Shown: positions 20,453 through 28,585, numbered from the stretch's first letter. The stretch: 57,702 nt of DNA from a bacterium (GCA_016125385.1 WGLV01000052.1:1-57702); one strand, 5' to 3'. Notes: a model not told the origin generated them from the sequence alone. Numbers and translations: made by a program.

Positions 20453-22171
20453 TCAGTGGATGTACTGAAACTGCGGCGATACGGTCAGCGCCCAGAGCAG
20501 ATCGCCCCATTCATCGGGGGTGGGCGCGTCGCCCAGCATGGCGATCAACTGTTCGCTCTCTTCGCCGCGCGGTTCGCGGTTAAGAACGCGCAGATAGGCT
20601 TCGCGCAACGCCTCTTTCGGTTCGTCCTGCCTGGCCAGCTCTTTCGGCAACGGCGAATCGTAAATCATCTTGTGAAAGTCGGGGCTGTTCATCAGTTGCA
20701 GCGACTGAATCACCGCGACGTCTTCGGGCCGGGTGGTGATGACTTCGTTGCGCGTCTCGGGCCGGCCCAGCGAGCGGGTGAGTTCGTTGGAGGTTTCGTC
20801 GAACGACACGCGCTTGCGGTCGAGGCCCATCGCCACCGCCACCGAATCGAGCGCCTGTTCGCAGGTCAGGCGGCGATGGCTGGGCGAGCGGTACAGCCGC
20901 GCCAGCTCAAGCCCTTTCATATAGCGGTCGGCGAGTTCGGGGTCGAAGCGCAGCTGATACGTCCGCGAGTTGAGTATGAGCCGCATCATGTGTTTGACAT
21001 CGTACCCGCTGGCCGCGAATTCATACGACAGCCACTGCAACAGTTCGGGATTAGACGGTGGGGTGTCTTCGCGGAAATCGTCGACCGGCTCGACCAGGCC
21101 GAGGCCCAGCGAGCGCTTCCACAGGCGGTTGACGAACGACGCCGCGAAGCGCGGGTTTTCAGGATCGGTGATGAGCCCGGCCACGTCATGCAGCCGGTCT
21201 TCCAGCGTTTCCTTCTCGGCGCCGGCGGCCTTGCCGTTATCGAAGATAAAGGCGGGCTTGATAAATTCGCCCTTCTTTACCTCACAACGGATGACCTCCA
21301 GGTCATGGTCGGAGAAGAAACTGGCGAAGCCGAGAAAGCGCTTCTGCGGCCATTCGAAATTGATAAAGTTATCGTGGCAGCTGGCGCATTTCATGCGCGT
21401 GCCGAGAAAAACCTGACCGACGTTGGCGGCGGTTTGCAGCGAGTCGAGATGCGTCTCCGACTTCACGTATCCGCCTGAGTAACCAAACGCCTTGGGGTCG
21501 AGAATCTGCTGGACGAAGACGTCGTACGGTTTGTTCGTTTTAAAACTCTCGATGATAAAGGGCTGAAAGTTCGCCCGCGTGCCGACGCCGCCCTGATGGT
21601 TGCCGTTGCTGCAGAGCGCGTCTTCCCAGAATTGCGTCCAGTTGGCGGCGTAGTCGTCGTCGCGCGCCAGCAGCGAGTCGATCCATTTCGACCGCTTGGC
21701 GGGGTCGGGGTCGCTCACGAACGCCTCGACCTCCGACGGTTTGGGGATATACCCCACCACGTCGAGAAACGCGCGGCGCAGAAAGGTTTCGTCATCGCAT
21801 AACTCGGGGGCGTCGTCTTTGGACCATTTTGAAACGATGAACCGGTCGATATCGTTATTGACCGGACGATCGGTCTCGGGGGGCTGAGGCGGAGCGGGCA
21901 TTTCCGCGACGCGCGCCTTGCGCTTTTCGGCCTGAATGGCGAGATAAGCCTGCCGGGCGAGTTCGTTGGCTTGATTGGCGGCCGAGCGGGCCGCGTCGAC
22001 CGCCTGATTGACGGCCTGTTGCGCGGCTTCGGCCTGTTTCACCGCTTGTTGCGCGACTTTGGCGGCTTCGAGCGCGCGCTGGTTGGCGCTGAGCTCATCC
22101 GCGAACGCGCTGACGATCCATACGGAGACGAGCGATACGGCTATCCCGCCGATCCACTTCATGCGAGTCAT
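20453..22171 (-). CDS. DUF1549/DUF1553 exported protein with Ala-rich coiled coil
   Basis: 572 residues: signal peptide (IGGIAVSLVSVWIVSAFA), then residues ~30-95 rich in A, Q and K with heptad spacing (NQRALEAAKVAQQAVKQAEA) that look like a coiled coil. DUF1549 follows (DIDRFIVSKW, DETFLRRAFLDVVGYIP, YAANWTQFWEDALC) with a heme-type CASCH at about residue 260 inside MKCASCHDNF. DUF1553 comes after (FAASFVNRLWKRSLGLGLVEPVDDFR, LLQWLSYEFAASGYDVKHMMRLILNSRTYQ, RRLTCEQALDSVAVAMG). The family is a Planctomycetota hallmark, thought to act with DUF1501 proteins in the periplasm, but the reaction is unknown. It is shorter than many relatives because the N-terminal cytochrome-like module is replaced by the coiled coil. 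Confidence 0.93.
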   Translation of the reverse strand: MTRMKWIGGIAVSLVSVWIVSAFADELSANQRALEAAKVAQQAVKQAEAAQQAVNQAVDAARSAANQANELARQAYLAIQAEKRKARVAEMPAPPQPPETDRPVNNDIDRFIVSKWSKDDAPELCDDETFLRRAFLDVVGYIPKPSEVEAFVSDPDPAKRSKWIDSLLARDDDYAANWTQFWEDALCSNGNHQGGVGTRANFQPFIIESFKTNKPYDVFVQQILDPKAFGYSGGYVKSETHLDSLQTAANVGQVFLGTRMKCASCHDNFINFEWPQKRFLGFASFFSDHDLEVIRCEVKKGEFIKPAFIFDNGKAAGAEKETLEDRLHDVAGLITDPENPRFAASFVNRLWKRSLGLGLVEPVDDFREDTPPSNPELLQWLSYEFAASGYDVKHMMRLILNSRTYQLRFDPELADRYMKGLELARLYRSPSHRRLTCEQALDSVAVAMGLDRKRVSFDETSNELTRSLGRPETRNEVITTRPEDVAVIQSLQLMNSPDFHKMIYDSPLPKELARQDEPKEALREAYLRVLNREPRGEESEQLIAMLGDAPTPDEWGDLLWALTVSPQFQYIH

Positions 22172-22296
22172 AAAACATCCTCCCCAGGCACTATGATTCT
22201 AATGGAAGTTAAGTTAATCGATGCGATTTGTCAAGATTATGTTTTTTAGAGGCGCGCCGGGGCGGGGGGCAAAGCGGTCTTCGGTTTCTACGAAAT

Positions 22297-22318
22297 GGGG
22301 CGGGTTCAAACCCGCCCC
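22297..22318. repeat. 22-bp near-perfect palindrome
   Basis: GGGGCGGGTT and AACCCGCCCC meet with only two bases between (22297-22306, 22309-22318). No T-run follows on either strand. The core TTCAAACCCGCCC recurs at 57556-57568, so it may belong to a dispersed intergenic repeat. It lies between the DUF1549 gene and the broken small gene. Confidence 0.6.
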
Positions 22319-22345
22319 AACGTGCTTTCGGATGGATAGAAGGAT

Positions 22346-22706
22346 TCAATTACCTGTTTTGGGCTTGTTTTTCGACTCTAGCCATCGAGCCACGCCCTCC
22401 ACCCGGTCGGGAAGGTTCCAGAAATCATCCACCGGGTTGGTCATAAAGCGCTCGTACCACCCCTGTTCCTGTTCGGCGATTTTCTTCATCAGGGCGGGGT
22501 ATTTCGAAACCGTCTCTTCGCGATCGATCGCGCAGGCCGCCGCGAAAACCTTGATGTGCAAGCGCGGGTTCAACTTCATGTCGTTGAACATCTTCGTAGA
22601 CGTCTCCCACGTAGCCGCCCTTTGATGGGTCGACCTTTTCCGGTTCGACCGTGGCGCACAGCGAAACAGCGCAAATCAAAAGAACAAGTAACAATGCCGT
22701 TTTCAT
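22346..22706 (-). pseudogene. Small exported protein gene with a probable frameshift
   Basis: The ATG at 22706 has a good ribosome site (GGGAG, 8-base spacer) and encodes a signal peptide (MKTALLLVLLICAVSLCA) followed by a mature start VEPEKVDPSKGGYVGDVYED. After about residue 38, near 22590, natural-looking sequence continues only in another frame (FNDMKLNPRLHIKVFAAACAIDREETVSKYP ... FMTNPVDDFWNLPDRVEGVARWLESK). Passing from one to the other needs one base skipped, so a one-base insertion or two-base deletion is implied. Joined, the product would have about 120 residues: exported, partly helical, of unknown family. It could be a real mutation or a sequencing/assembly error. It stands alone between the DUF1549 gene and the divergent GHL10 gene. 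Confidence 0.6.
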
Positions 22707-22877
22707 TAAATCGTCTCCCTGTCGCGTAGGCGCTTTTCGCCTGAAAATGCTCTTGCGCGCGCCGAATCCCTCTATAAAGTAGTAGCGGGCGATGTAAGGA
22801 ACGTTCTGAAGATAACGTAGCCTTGGCACGCTCCGTATGAAAATTGCGTTAATTCAATAACGGTTGAGGATAATCGA

Positions 22878-24050
22878 TTGGTTCGTAAAGCCGCTCTCTG
22901 TCTGTTCGTATTTCTCTCGATCTTCGCGATGCAGGCCCAGGCCGGGCGCCGCGCGCTGTGGGTGACGCGGTGGGATTTCCACGCCGAGCCCGACGTCGCG
23001 ATCATTATGGAAAACGCCAAATCCCTCCACGTCACCGACGTGCTGTTTCAGGTCAGGGGCAACGCCACCGCGTTTTACCCGTCGAAGCTCGAACCCTGGG
23101 CGTGGGAGATGACCGGCAAGACGCCCGCCACCACCGGCGTCGACCCCGGCTGGGACCCGCTGGCCGCCGCGCTGCGCGAAGGCCACGCCCGGGGGATGCG
23201 CGTTCACGCGTGGTTTAACGCGTTCCCCGGATGGCGCGGAACCGAAGGCCCGCCCAAAAGCGCGCATCAACTCTGGACCACTCACCGGAGCTGGTTCATG
23301 ATCGATCACGCCGGCGGCTTCATGTGGCCGACCGCGACTTGGTATTCGTTCATCTCGCCGGGGATTCCCGAAGCGCGCGAACACGTCGCCGCCGTGGCGG
23401 GCGAGATCGCGAAGATGTACCCCGAAATCGATGGAATCCATCTCGATTACATCCGTTATCCGGGCAATACCGAGCTGGGCCGCTACCGCAATTTTTCATT
23501 CGACAAGGTCAGCGTAAACGCTTTCACCAGAGAATACGGTCACAAACCGCGTCATGAATCGGACGAATGGAGCCAGTTCAAGTGCGAACAGGTCAAGACC
23601 GCGATTCAACTGATCCGAGACGCCATCCATAAAACGGACGACAAAATCGAACTCTCCGCGACGTTTTTCGCCGATATCGACCGCGCCACGTCGGAAAAAG
23701 GCCAGGACCCGAAAGAATGGTTAAGCGGCGGTCTGATCGATTTCGGCGTCCCGATGGCGTATCAGCGCAGCGTCTCGCGTTTTGAAGAACTGATGACCGA
23801 CATGCACGCGCGGCTTGGGCATGAGTTCGACGATAAGCTGGTGGTGGGGTTGCTCTGTACCGACGTCAGCGGCTCGATCATCGCCGATCAGATGAAAGAG
23901 ATCGCCAAAGGCGATTACATGGGCGAAGCGCTGTTCGCGTATTCCGCCCTGTTCAATGACCACGTGATGCTCAAAAAAACGGCGCCGATCCAGTCGCTGT
24001 GGCAGGAAGACGCGGTGAAAGACCTGCTGGGCGGCATCTCCGGGCCTTAA
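22878..24050 (+). CDS. GHL10 (DUF187) family glycoside hydrolase-like exported protein
   Basis: 390 residues from a TTG at 22878 (GAGGA 7 bases upstream). The signal peptide is KAALCLFVFLSIFAMQAQA. The TIM barrel opens with GRRALWVTRWDF and continues with DVLFQVRGNATAFYPSKLEPW, GMRVHAWFNAFPGWRG, the strand-4 motif YPEIDGIHLDYIRYP with its conserved Asp pair, and GGLIDFGVPMAYQR. This is the GHL10/DUF187 pattern; the E. coli relative DigH (YddW) cleaves denuded peptidoglycan glycans, so a cell-wall role is possible but the substrate here is unproven. The DUF6807 gene follows after 60 bases on the same strand. Confidence 0.9.
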   Translation: MVRKAALCLFVFLSIFAMQAQAGRRALWVTRWDFHAEPDVAIIMENAKSLHVTDVLFQVRGNATAFYPSKLEPWAWEMTGKTPATTGVDPGWDPLAAALREGHARGMRVHAWFNAFPGWRGTEGPPKSAHQLWTTHRSWFMIDHAGGFMWPTATWYSFISPGIPEAREHVAAVAGEIAKMYPEIDGIHLDYIRYPGNTELGRYRNFSFDKVSVNAFTREYGHKPRHESDEWSQFKCEQVKTAIQLIRDAIHKTDDKIELSATFFADIDRATSEKGQDPKEWLSGGLIDFGVPMAYQRSVSRFEELMTDMHARLGHEFDDKLVVGLLCTDVSGSIIADQMKEIAKGDYMGEALFAYSALFNDHVMLKKTAPIQSLWQEDAVKDLLGGISGP

Positions 24051-24110
24051 CTAGCGCCGGATTTCAATGAGGGTGTATGATGGAGAAAATTCGATCCGAG
24101 GTGAAACCGA

Positions 24111-25010
24111 ATGTATTTTCTCCAAATCGCTCTCGCCCTGTTTCTGATCGCGTCGTCCGCGCCCCTGCTTCACGCGGAGACGGTGAGCGCGCGGCTGCTT
24201 GACGACCGTGTACAGGTATCGGCGCCCGAGGGCGTGTTTACCGAATACAGCTTTCTCGATTCTGAAAAATATCCATATTTCTTCCCCGTCAACGGTCCGC
24301 AAAGCGGCGAAAGCGTCACCACGCAGACCTCTGAGCCCTACCCTCATCATCACTCGCTCTTTTTCGGCTGCGATCGGGTGAGCGGCGGCAATTACTGGCA
24401 GGATAGTCTCGAACGAGGCCGTATCGATTCAGAATGGGTCACCATCATCGAGAGCGGTGGCCCACGCGTGGTGTTTACTCAATCGTGCCTCTGGGTTCGG
24501 CCTGACGCCCCCTCGCCGTTTCGCGATTCGCGCCGCGTCACCATCACCGCGCCCAGCCCCGCGCTGCGGCTGATCGATTTTGACGTCACACTGATTCCTC
24601 TGATCGACGTGACGATTGAAAAAACCAATCACTCGCTGTTTTCGGCGCGGGTGGTTCCCGAGTTGTCGGTTGAGCGGGGCGGTCTGATGATCAACCGCGA
24701 AGGGCTGAAAGGCGAAAAGGAAACCTTCGGCCAACCCTCGGGCTGGATCGCCTACGGTGGGAAACGCGATGGCGCCTTCGAGGGAATCGCGATTCTCGAC
24801 AACCCCGCCAACATCTGGCATCCATCCAAATGGTTCACGCGCGACTACGGATTCTTTTCACCCACCAACATGAACTGGATCGATGAACCCTGGCATATCG
24901 AACGAGGTCATTGCCTGCGTTTTCAGTATCGCGTCGTGGTCTTCACCGGTTCGCCGGACGAGGTGAATATCGAAAAACTGTACGAAGCGTATTCCGGCGA
25001 TACGAAGTAA
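24111..25010 (+). CDS. DUF6807 (PmoA-like) exported protein
   Basis: 299 residues: signal peptide (QIALALFLIASSAPLLHA), then a beta-sandwich-like body with the family pattern KYPYFFPVNGPQSGESVT, EPYPHHHSLFFGCDRVSG, and ESFGQPSGWIAYGG-like ETFGQPSGWIAYGG, IAILDNPANIWHPSKWFTRDYGFFSPTN near the C-terminus. The repeated His (YPHHHS) suggests metal or sugar binding; the family name PmoA is only historical and no monooxygenase role is implied. The ATG at 24111 is preceded by GAGGTG with a 7-base spacer. Its last 13 codons and the following bases are duplicated ~840 bases downstream beyond a toxin-antitoxin pair. Confidence 0.88.
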   Translation: MYFLQIALALFLIASSAPLLHAETVSARLLDDRVQVSAPEGVFTEYSFLDSEKYPYFFPVNGPQSGESVTTQTSEPYPHHHSLFFGCDRVSGGNYWQDSLERGRIDSEWVTIIESGGPRVVFTQSCLWVRPDAPSPFRDSRRVTITAPSPALRLIDFDVTLIPLIDVTIEKTNHSLFSARVVPELSVERGGLMINREGLKGEKETFGQPSGWIAYGGKRDGAFEGIAILDNPANIWHPSKWFTRDYGFFSPTNMNWIDEPWHIERGHCLRFQYRVVVFTGSPDEVNIEKLYEAYSGDTK

Positions 25011-25016
25011 CAACGT
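24971..25016 (+). repeat. Left copy of 46-bp direct repeat (DUF6807 gene 3' end)
   Basis: Covers the end of the DUF6807 gene (EKLYEAYSGDTK, stop) plus six bases. It matches 25808-25853 at 42 of 46 positions (one change at codon GCG/GCC, three at GATACG/GAATTG). Together the copies bracket the toxin-antitoxin pair. Confidence 0.9.
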
Positions 25017-25047
25017 GAATACGCAGTAAAAAAAACATCGACAAAAC

Positions 25048-25063
25048 TTCGCAAATATGCGAA
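25048..25063. promoter_or_regulatory. Palindromic operator candidate for the first TA pair
   Basis: Perfect inverted repeat TTCGCA-AATA-TGCGAA, 10 bases before the toxin ATG at 25073 and within an AT-rich leader. Type II TA pairs usually repress themselves through such sites. A weak TCGACA (25038-25043) could be the -35 box, putting the palindrome in the promoter spacer. Confidence 0.5.
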
Positions 25064-25072
25064 AATATCTTT

Positions 25073-25432
25073 ATGCCGAAGATCGTCTTTTTTCAGGAAG
25101 AAGATGGGCGTGTTCCGATACTGGATTGGATGGACGCGTTGCCTTTGAAAGTGTTGGACAAATGTACGATCCGGCTGGAACGGCTTGAGCAGCAGGGGCA
25201 TGAGCTCCACCGGCCTGAAGCGGATTACTTGAGAGACGGCATTTATGAACTTCGGGTTCGGCATCAAAGCGTTAATTACAGAATGTTATATTTTTTCTTT
25301 GGCAGAACGATTATTGTGGTTTCGCATGGATTCACGAAAGAGCGGGCCGTCCCGCCTGCTGAAATTGAACGGGCTCTCGATCGGAAACGGAAGTTTGAGC
25401 TCGCCCCTCACAAATATGGCTATGAGGAGTAA
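25073..25432 (+). CDS. RelE/HigB-type toxin (phage-derived Gp49-like/DUF891)
   Basis: 119 residues with the Gp49-like RelE-fold pattern: VPILDWMDALP at the N-terminus, LERLEQQGHELHRPEADYLRDGIYELRVR, then NYRMLYFFFGRTIIVVSHGFTKERAVPPAEIERALDRK. These toxins cut mRNA at the ribosome when freed from their antitoxin. The XRE-type antitoxin gene follows after 5 bases. The pair is flanked by a direct repeat of the DUF6807 gene's 3' end, a sign of insertion or recombination. The usual toxin-first order of HigBA pairs holds here. Activity is not shown; the fold and pairing are clear. Confidence 0.9.
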   Translation: MPKIVFFQEEDGRVPILDWMDALPLKVLDKCTIRLERLEQQGHELHRPEADYLRDGIYELRVRHQSVNYRMLYFFFGRTIIVVSHGFTKERAVPPAEIERALDRKRKFELAPHKYGYEE

Positions 25433-25437
25433 TCGGC

Positions 25438-25782
25438 ATGCCCTCTCAAAAAAAACGATCCAAAACCAGCGATGGTCTGGAGATTCTGCGGCGGCGATAC
25501 TACGAAGGCAAGCCAGAGCGGATCGCAAGTCTTCAGACCGAGCGCGATAACGCCGAAATCGCCCGTAAAATATACGATTTGCGCAAAGAAGCCGGTCTCA
25601 CCCAGAAACAACTCGCGGACCGGATCGGAACCACTCCGTCCGTCATATCGCGCCTGGAATCTTCTGACTACGAGGGGCATTCATTCGCCATGCTGCGCAA
25701 AATCGCTTGCGGTCTGAATCGAAGAATCCGAATCGAGTTCGATCCGATTGATGGAAAGCTGGTTGAAAATCATTCCAGGTGA
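25438..25782 (+). CDS. XRE-family antitoxin of the first TA pair
   Basis: 114 residues. The N-terminal ~45 residues are charged (RRRYYEGKPERIASLQTERDNAEIARKIYDLRKEAG) and probably form the toxin-binding part; the XRE helix-turn-helix is LTQKQLADRIGTTPSVISRLESSDYEGHSFAMLRKIACGL near 55-95, ending in a short C-terminal strand (RIRIEFDPIDG) usual in HigA-type antitoxins. It begins 5 bases after the toxin stop. It likely neutralises the toxin and represses the operon through the TTCGCA palindrome upstream. Downstream lies the second copy of the DUF6807 3' end. Confidence 0.9.
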   Translation: MPSQKKRSKTSDGLEILRRRYYEGKPERIASLQTERDNAEIARKIYDLRKEAGLTQKQLADRIGTTPSVISRLESSDYEGHSFAMLRKIACGLNRRIRIEFDPIDGKLVENHSR

Positions 25783-25807
25783 TCGATTCCATTGATTCAG
25801 CGGTAAC

Positions 25808-25853
25808 CGAAAAACTGTACGAAGCCTATTCCGGCGAATTGAAGTAACAACGT
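25808..25853 (+). repeat. Right copy of 46-bp direct repeat (orphan DUF6807 gene 3' end)
   Basis: Reads VTEKLYEAYSGELK then stop, preceded in frame by IDSIDSA, with no gene body. It is 42/46 identical to 24971-25016. It is either the displaced original gene end or the remnant of a second, tandem DUF6807 gene. Confidence 0.9.
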
Positions 25854-25963
25854 TACGGATCGCGTTATTCTTTCGTGTAAGCACCTATCGTCCCCATTCG
25901 CTCTTTTGGCGGGTGGGGACGCTTAACAGGTACATAAACCCTAACTCAAACTGGAGAGATGCC

Positions 25964-27865
25964 ATGTTGAACCCGATTCCGATGACCTTGCTGCTGGTTT
26001 GCGCGGCGGCGCTGCCGGTCTGGGCGGCCAATGACGCGCCCAGACTGATTCCCCGCGAAACGCTGTTCGGGAACCCCGAAAAGGCCTCTCCCGCCATTTC
26101 GCCCGACGGCAAGCGCATCGCCTATCTCGCTCCCGTCGACGGCGTGCTGAACGTGTGGGTGCAAACCATTGGCGAAGACGACGCCAAGGTAGTGACTCAA
26201 GATAAAAAGCGCGGCATCCGGATCTTTTTCTGGGCGGAAGACAACCAGCGCGTTCTCTATCTGCAAGACTCGGACGGCGACGAAAACTGGCACGTCTACG
26301 CGGTCGACCTGAGCAATAACGTCACCCGCGACATGACGCCTTTTCTGGGGGTGAAGGCGGGCGTGACGGCGATCGACCGCGACTTCCCCAATGAGCTGTT
26401 GGTCGAGATGAACTTGCGTAACCCCAGCCTGTTCGACGTGTACCGCCTCAACCTGAGCAACGGCGCGCTTGAGCTCGATACCGAAAACCCAGGCGACGTG
26501 GCCGGGTGGGTGGTGGATGGAAAATTTCAGGTGCGGGGCGCGCAGGCGATGACGCCCGATGGCGGCTCTGAGCTGCGCGTGCGAAAAACCGTGAACGATG
26601 AGTGGACGCCGTTCATCAAGTGGACGGCTGAAGATAACCTGAGCGGCGCGGCGGGCTTCACCCCCGATGGAAACGGGCTGTACCTGCAAGACAGCCGCGA
26701 CTACAACGCGCTGCGGCTGATCGAAATCGACCTCGATTCAAAGAAGACGAAGGTGCTGGCGCAGGACCCGCAATACGACGTCAGCAGCCTGATCGTGAAT
26801 CCCGACACGGAGGCGATTCAGGCGGTCAGTTTTGAAAAAGACCGCGAAGAATGGACGGTGCTCGACAAATCGATCGCCAAAGACGTAAAGGCGATCCAGA
26901 AGATCCATCGCGGCGATTTCATGCTGCTCAGCCGCGACCACGCCGATCAGAACTGGGTGGTCGCTTTCACGACGGACGACGGACCTGTTCCTTATTACGT
27001 GTATCACCGCGAGACCGGCGAGGCCGATTTTCTGTTCACCAGCCGCCCCAAACTTGAAGAGTACACGCTGGCCCGCATGGAGCCGATATCGTTCAAAGCG
27101 CGCGACGGACTGACGATTCACGGTTACCTGACGCTGCCGCCCAACGCGAAAGCGAAAGGCCTGCCGATGGTGCTCGACGTGCATGGCGGGCCGTGGGCGC
27201 GCGACAGCTGGGGCTATAACCCCGAGGCGCAATGGCTGGCCAATCGCGGCTACGCCTGCCTGCAGGTCAACTTTCGCGGCTCGACCGGCTACGGCAAAGA
27301 CTTCATCAACGCCGGTAACAAGGAATGGGGCCGTAAAATGCAGGACGACCTGACCGACGCGGTCAACTGGGCCGTGAAAAAAGGCTACGCCGATCCGGAA
27401 AAAGTCGCCATCTACGGCGGCTCATACGGCGGCTACGCCGCGCTGGCCGGCGCCGCGTTCACTCCGGATGTGTACGCCTGCGCCATCAGCATGGTTGGGC
27501 CCAGCAACCTGATTACCCTGCTTGAATCGATTCCGCCCTACTGGGAGCCGGTGCGCAAGATGTTCGACGAACGCGTGGGCAGCCTGGAGACCGAACGCGA
27601 ATTGCTGGAAGAACGCTCGCCGCTTACCCGGGCCGACCAGATTCACATCCCCATGCTGATCGCGCAGGGCGCCAACGATCCGCGCGTCAAACAGGCCGAA
27701 AGCGAACAGATCGTCAATGCGTTGCGCGATAAAGGCAAGAAGGTCGAGTATCTGTTGTTTGAAGACGAAGGGCATGGATTCGCGCGGCCCGAAAACCGGC
27801 TCAAGTTTTACGCCGCCGCCGAAAAGTTTCTCGCCGAAATTCTCGGCGGGCGGTATGAGGAGTAG
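25964..27865 (+). CDS. S9 family peptidase (prolyl oligopeptidase/acylaminoacyl-peptidase type), exported
   Basis: 633 residues from ATG 25964 (GGAGAG, 5-base spacer); a GTG at 25913 would add an unlikely leader before the signal peptide (MTLLLVCAAALPVWA). The N-terminal beta-propeller has TolB-like blades (PAISPDGKRIAYLAPVDG, FFWAEDNQRVLYLQDSDGDENWHVYAVD). The alpha/beta hydrolase domain holds the nucleophile Ser near residue 487 in YGGSYGGYAAL, the Asp in AQGANDPRVKQAES and the His in EDEGHGFARPEN, so the Ser-Asp-His triad is complete. Such enzymes remove dipeptides or acyl-amino acids from short peptides in the periplasm. It is monocistronic, between two TA pairs. Confidence 0.95.
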   Translation: MLNPIPMTLLLVCAAALPVWAANDAPRLIPRETLFGNPEKASPAISPDGKRIAYLAPVDGVLNVWVQTIGEDDAKVVTQDKKRGIRIFFWAEDNQRVLYLQDSDGDENWHVYAVDLSNNVTRDMTPFLGVKAGVTAIDRDFPNELLVEMNLRNPSLFDVYRLNLSNGALELDTENPGDVAGWVVDGKFQVRGAQAMTPDGGSELRVRKTVNDEWTPFIKWTAEDNLSGAAGFTPDGNGLYLQDSRDYNALRLIEIDLDSKKTKVLAQDPQYDVSSLIVNPDTEAIQAVSFEKDREEWTVLDKSIAKDVKAIQKIHRGDFMLLSRDHADQNWVVAFTTDDGPVPYYVYHRETGEADFLFTSRPKLEEYTLARMEPISFKARDGLTIHGYLTLPPNAKAKGLPMVLDVHGGPWARDSWGYNPEAQWLANRGYACLQVNFRGSTGYGKDFINAGNKEWGRKMQDDLTDAVNWAVKKGYADPEKVAIYGGSYGGYAALAGAAFTPDVYACAISMVGPSNLITLLESIPPYWEPVRKMFDERVGSLETERELLEERSPLTRADQIHIPMLIAQGANDPRVKQAESEQIVNALRDKGKKVEYLLFEDEGHGFARPENRLKFYAAAEKFLAEILGGRYEE

Positions 27866-27951
27866 CGGCCAGGGTAGATTTTTATGTTTAAAAAAGAAGT
27901 CATCGAAAATAAAACGGATTGACGTTTGTATCTTATAAACTACACTTTGAT

Positions 27952-28290
27952 ATGTACAGCGTTCAAGTTTTCAGCGATGAAAGAGGCAAGGAACCATTCA
28001 TGGAATGGGTGCGATCTCTGTCGTCGAAGACCAGAAACCGTGTTTTGAACCGGGTGTACAGGATTCAAACGGGAAATTTGGGAGATTACAAACGAATCGG
28101 GCAGGGGTTTTTTGAATTACGATTGTTTTTTGACGGAGGTTTCCGAATTTATTTCGGACGGGATGGAGACCTCATCATTGTGCTGCTGTGTGCGGGTGAT
28201 AAAAAAACGCAAAAGCGTGACATAGAAAAAGCAAAAGAATACTGGAGTCAGTATCGTGAGTGGAAAAAAGAACCGGATCAGGGCGTTTGA
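27952..28290 (+). CDS. RelE/HigB-like toxin (addiction module killer type)
   Basis: 112 residues from ATG 27952: SVQVFSDERGKEPFMEWVRSLSSKTRNRVLNRVYRIQTGNLGDYKRIGQGFFELRLFF region, then GGFRIYFGRDGDLIIVLLCAGDKKTQKRDIEKAKEYW. This is the typical putative addiction-module killer pattern of the RelE/ParE superfamily, with the short C-terminal strand LIIVLLCAGDK and basic KTQKRDI tail. A TTG at 27919 would extend it by 11 residues, but those bases look like a -35 element (TTGACG). No Shine-Dalgarno precedes the ATG, so translation may be near-leaderless. The antitoxin gene starts inside its last 35 bases. Confidence 0.88.
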   Translation: MYSVQVFSDERGKEPFMEWVRSLSSKTRNRVLNRVYRIQTGNLGDYKRIGQGFFELRLFFDGGFRIYFGRDGDLIIVLLCAGDKKTQKRDIEKAKEYWSQYREWKKEPDQGV

Positions 28291-28585
28291 TGAATGCGTC
28301 GAAGAGCATTTGAAAGAAAATCCCGGGGAAATCGGCGAATTCATTGAAACCGCGCTGGAAGAATATGAAAAAGACAGGGATGAAACCGCGCTTCTCATGG
28401 CGTTGCGTCAGGCGGCGAAAGCGAACGGAGGGATGACGGCGCTGGCCAGAAAAACCAATCTGTCTCGGGAAAGCCTGTACAAAACGTTATCGCCTTCGGG
28501 CAATCCCCGGCTGAAAAACCTGCTTCTCATTCTTGAATCGTTTGGGTACTCCCTGAGCTTCAAGCCGATCAAATCAGCGCGATAA
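28256..28585 (+). CDS. HigA-like addiction module antidote protein
   Basis: 109 residues from GTG 28256, overlapping the toxin gene by 35 bases, which couples their translation. An N-terminal helix (FDECVEEHLKENPGEIGEFIETALEEYEKDRDETALLMALRQAAKANG) precedes a short DNA-binding region (MTALARKTNLSRESLYKTLSPSGNPRLKNLLLILESFGYSL), the addiction-module antidote family pattern. Its role is to bind and inhibit the killer protein and repress the pair. A near-palindrome GTTTGTATCTTATAAAC at 27924-27940 before the toxin gene could be its operator. A bidirectional terminator follows at 28615. Confidence 0.88.
   Translation: MSGKKNRIRAFDECVEEHLKENPGEIGEFIETALEEYEKDRDETALLMALRQAAKANGGMTALARKTNLSRESLYKTLSPSGNPRLKNLLLILESFGYSLSFKPIKSAR

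Noticed and set aside
25016-25807. Insertion sequence or integron at the first TA pair
   Set aside because: No transposase or integrase, and no terminal inverted repeats; only the direct repeat of the gene end is present.
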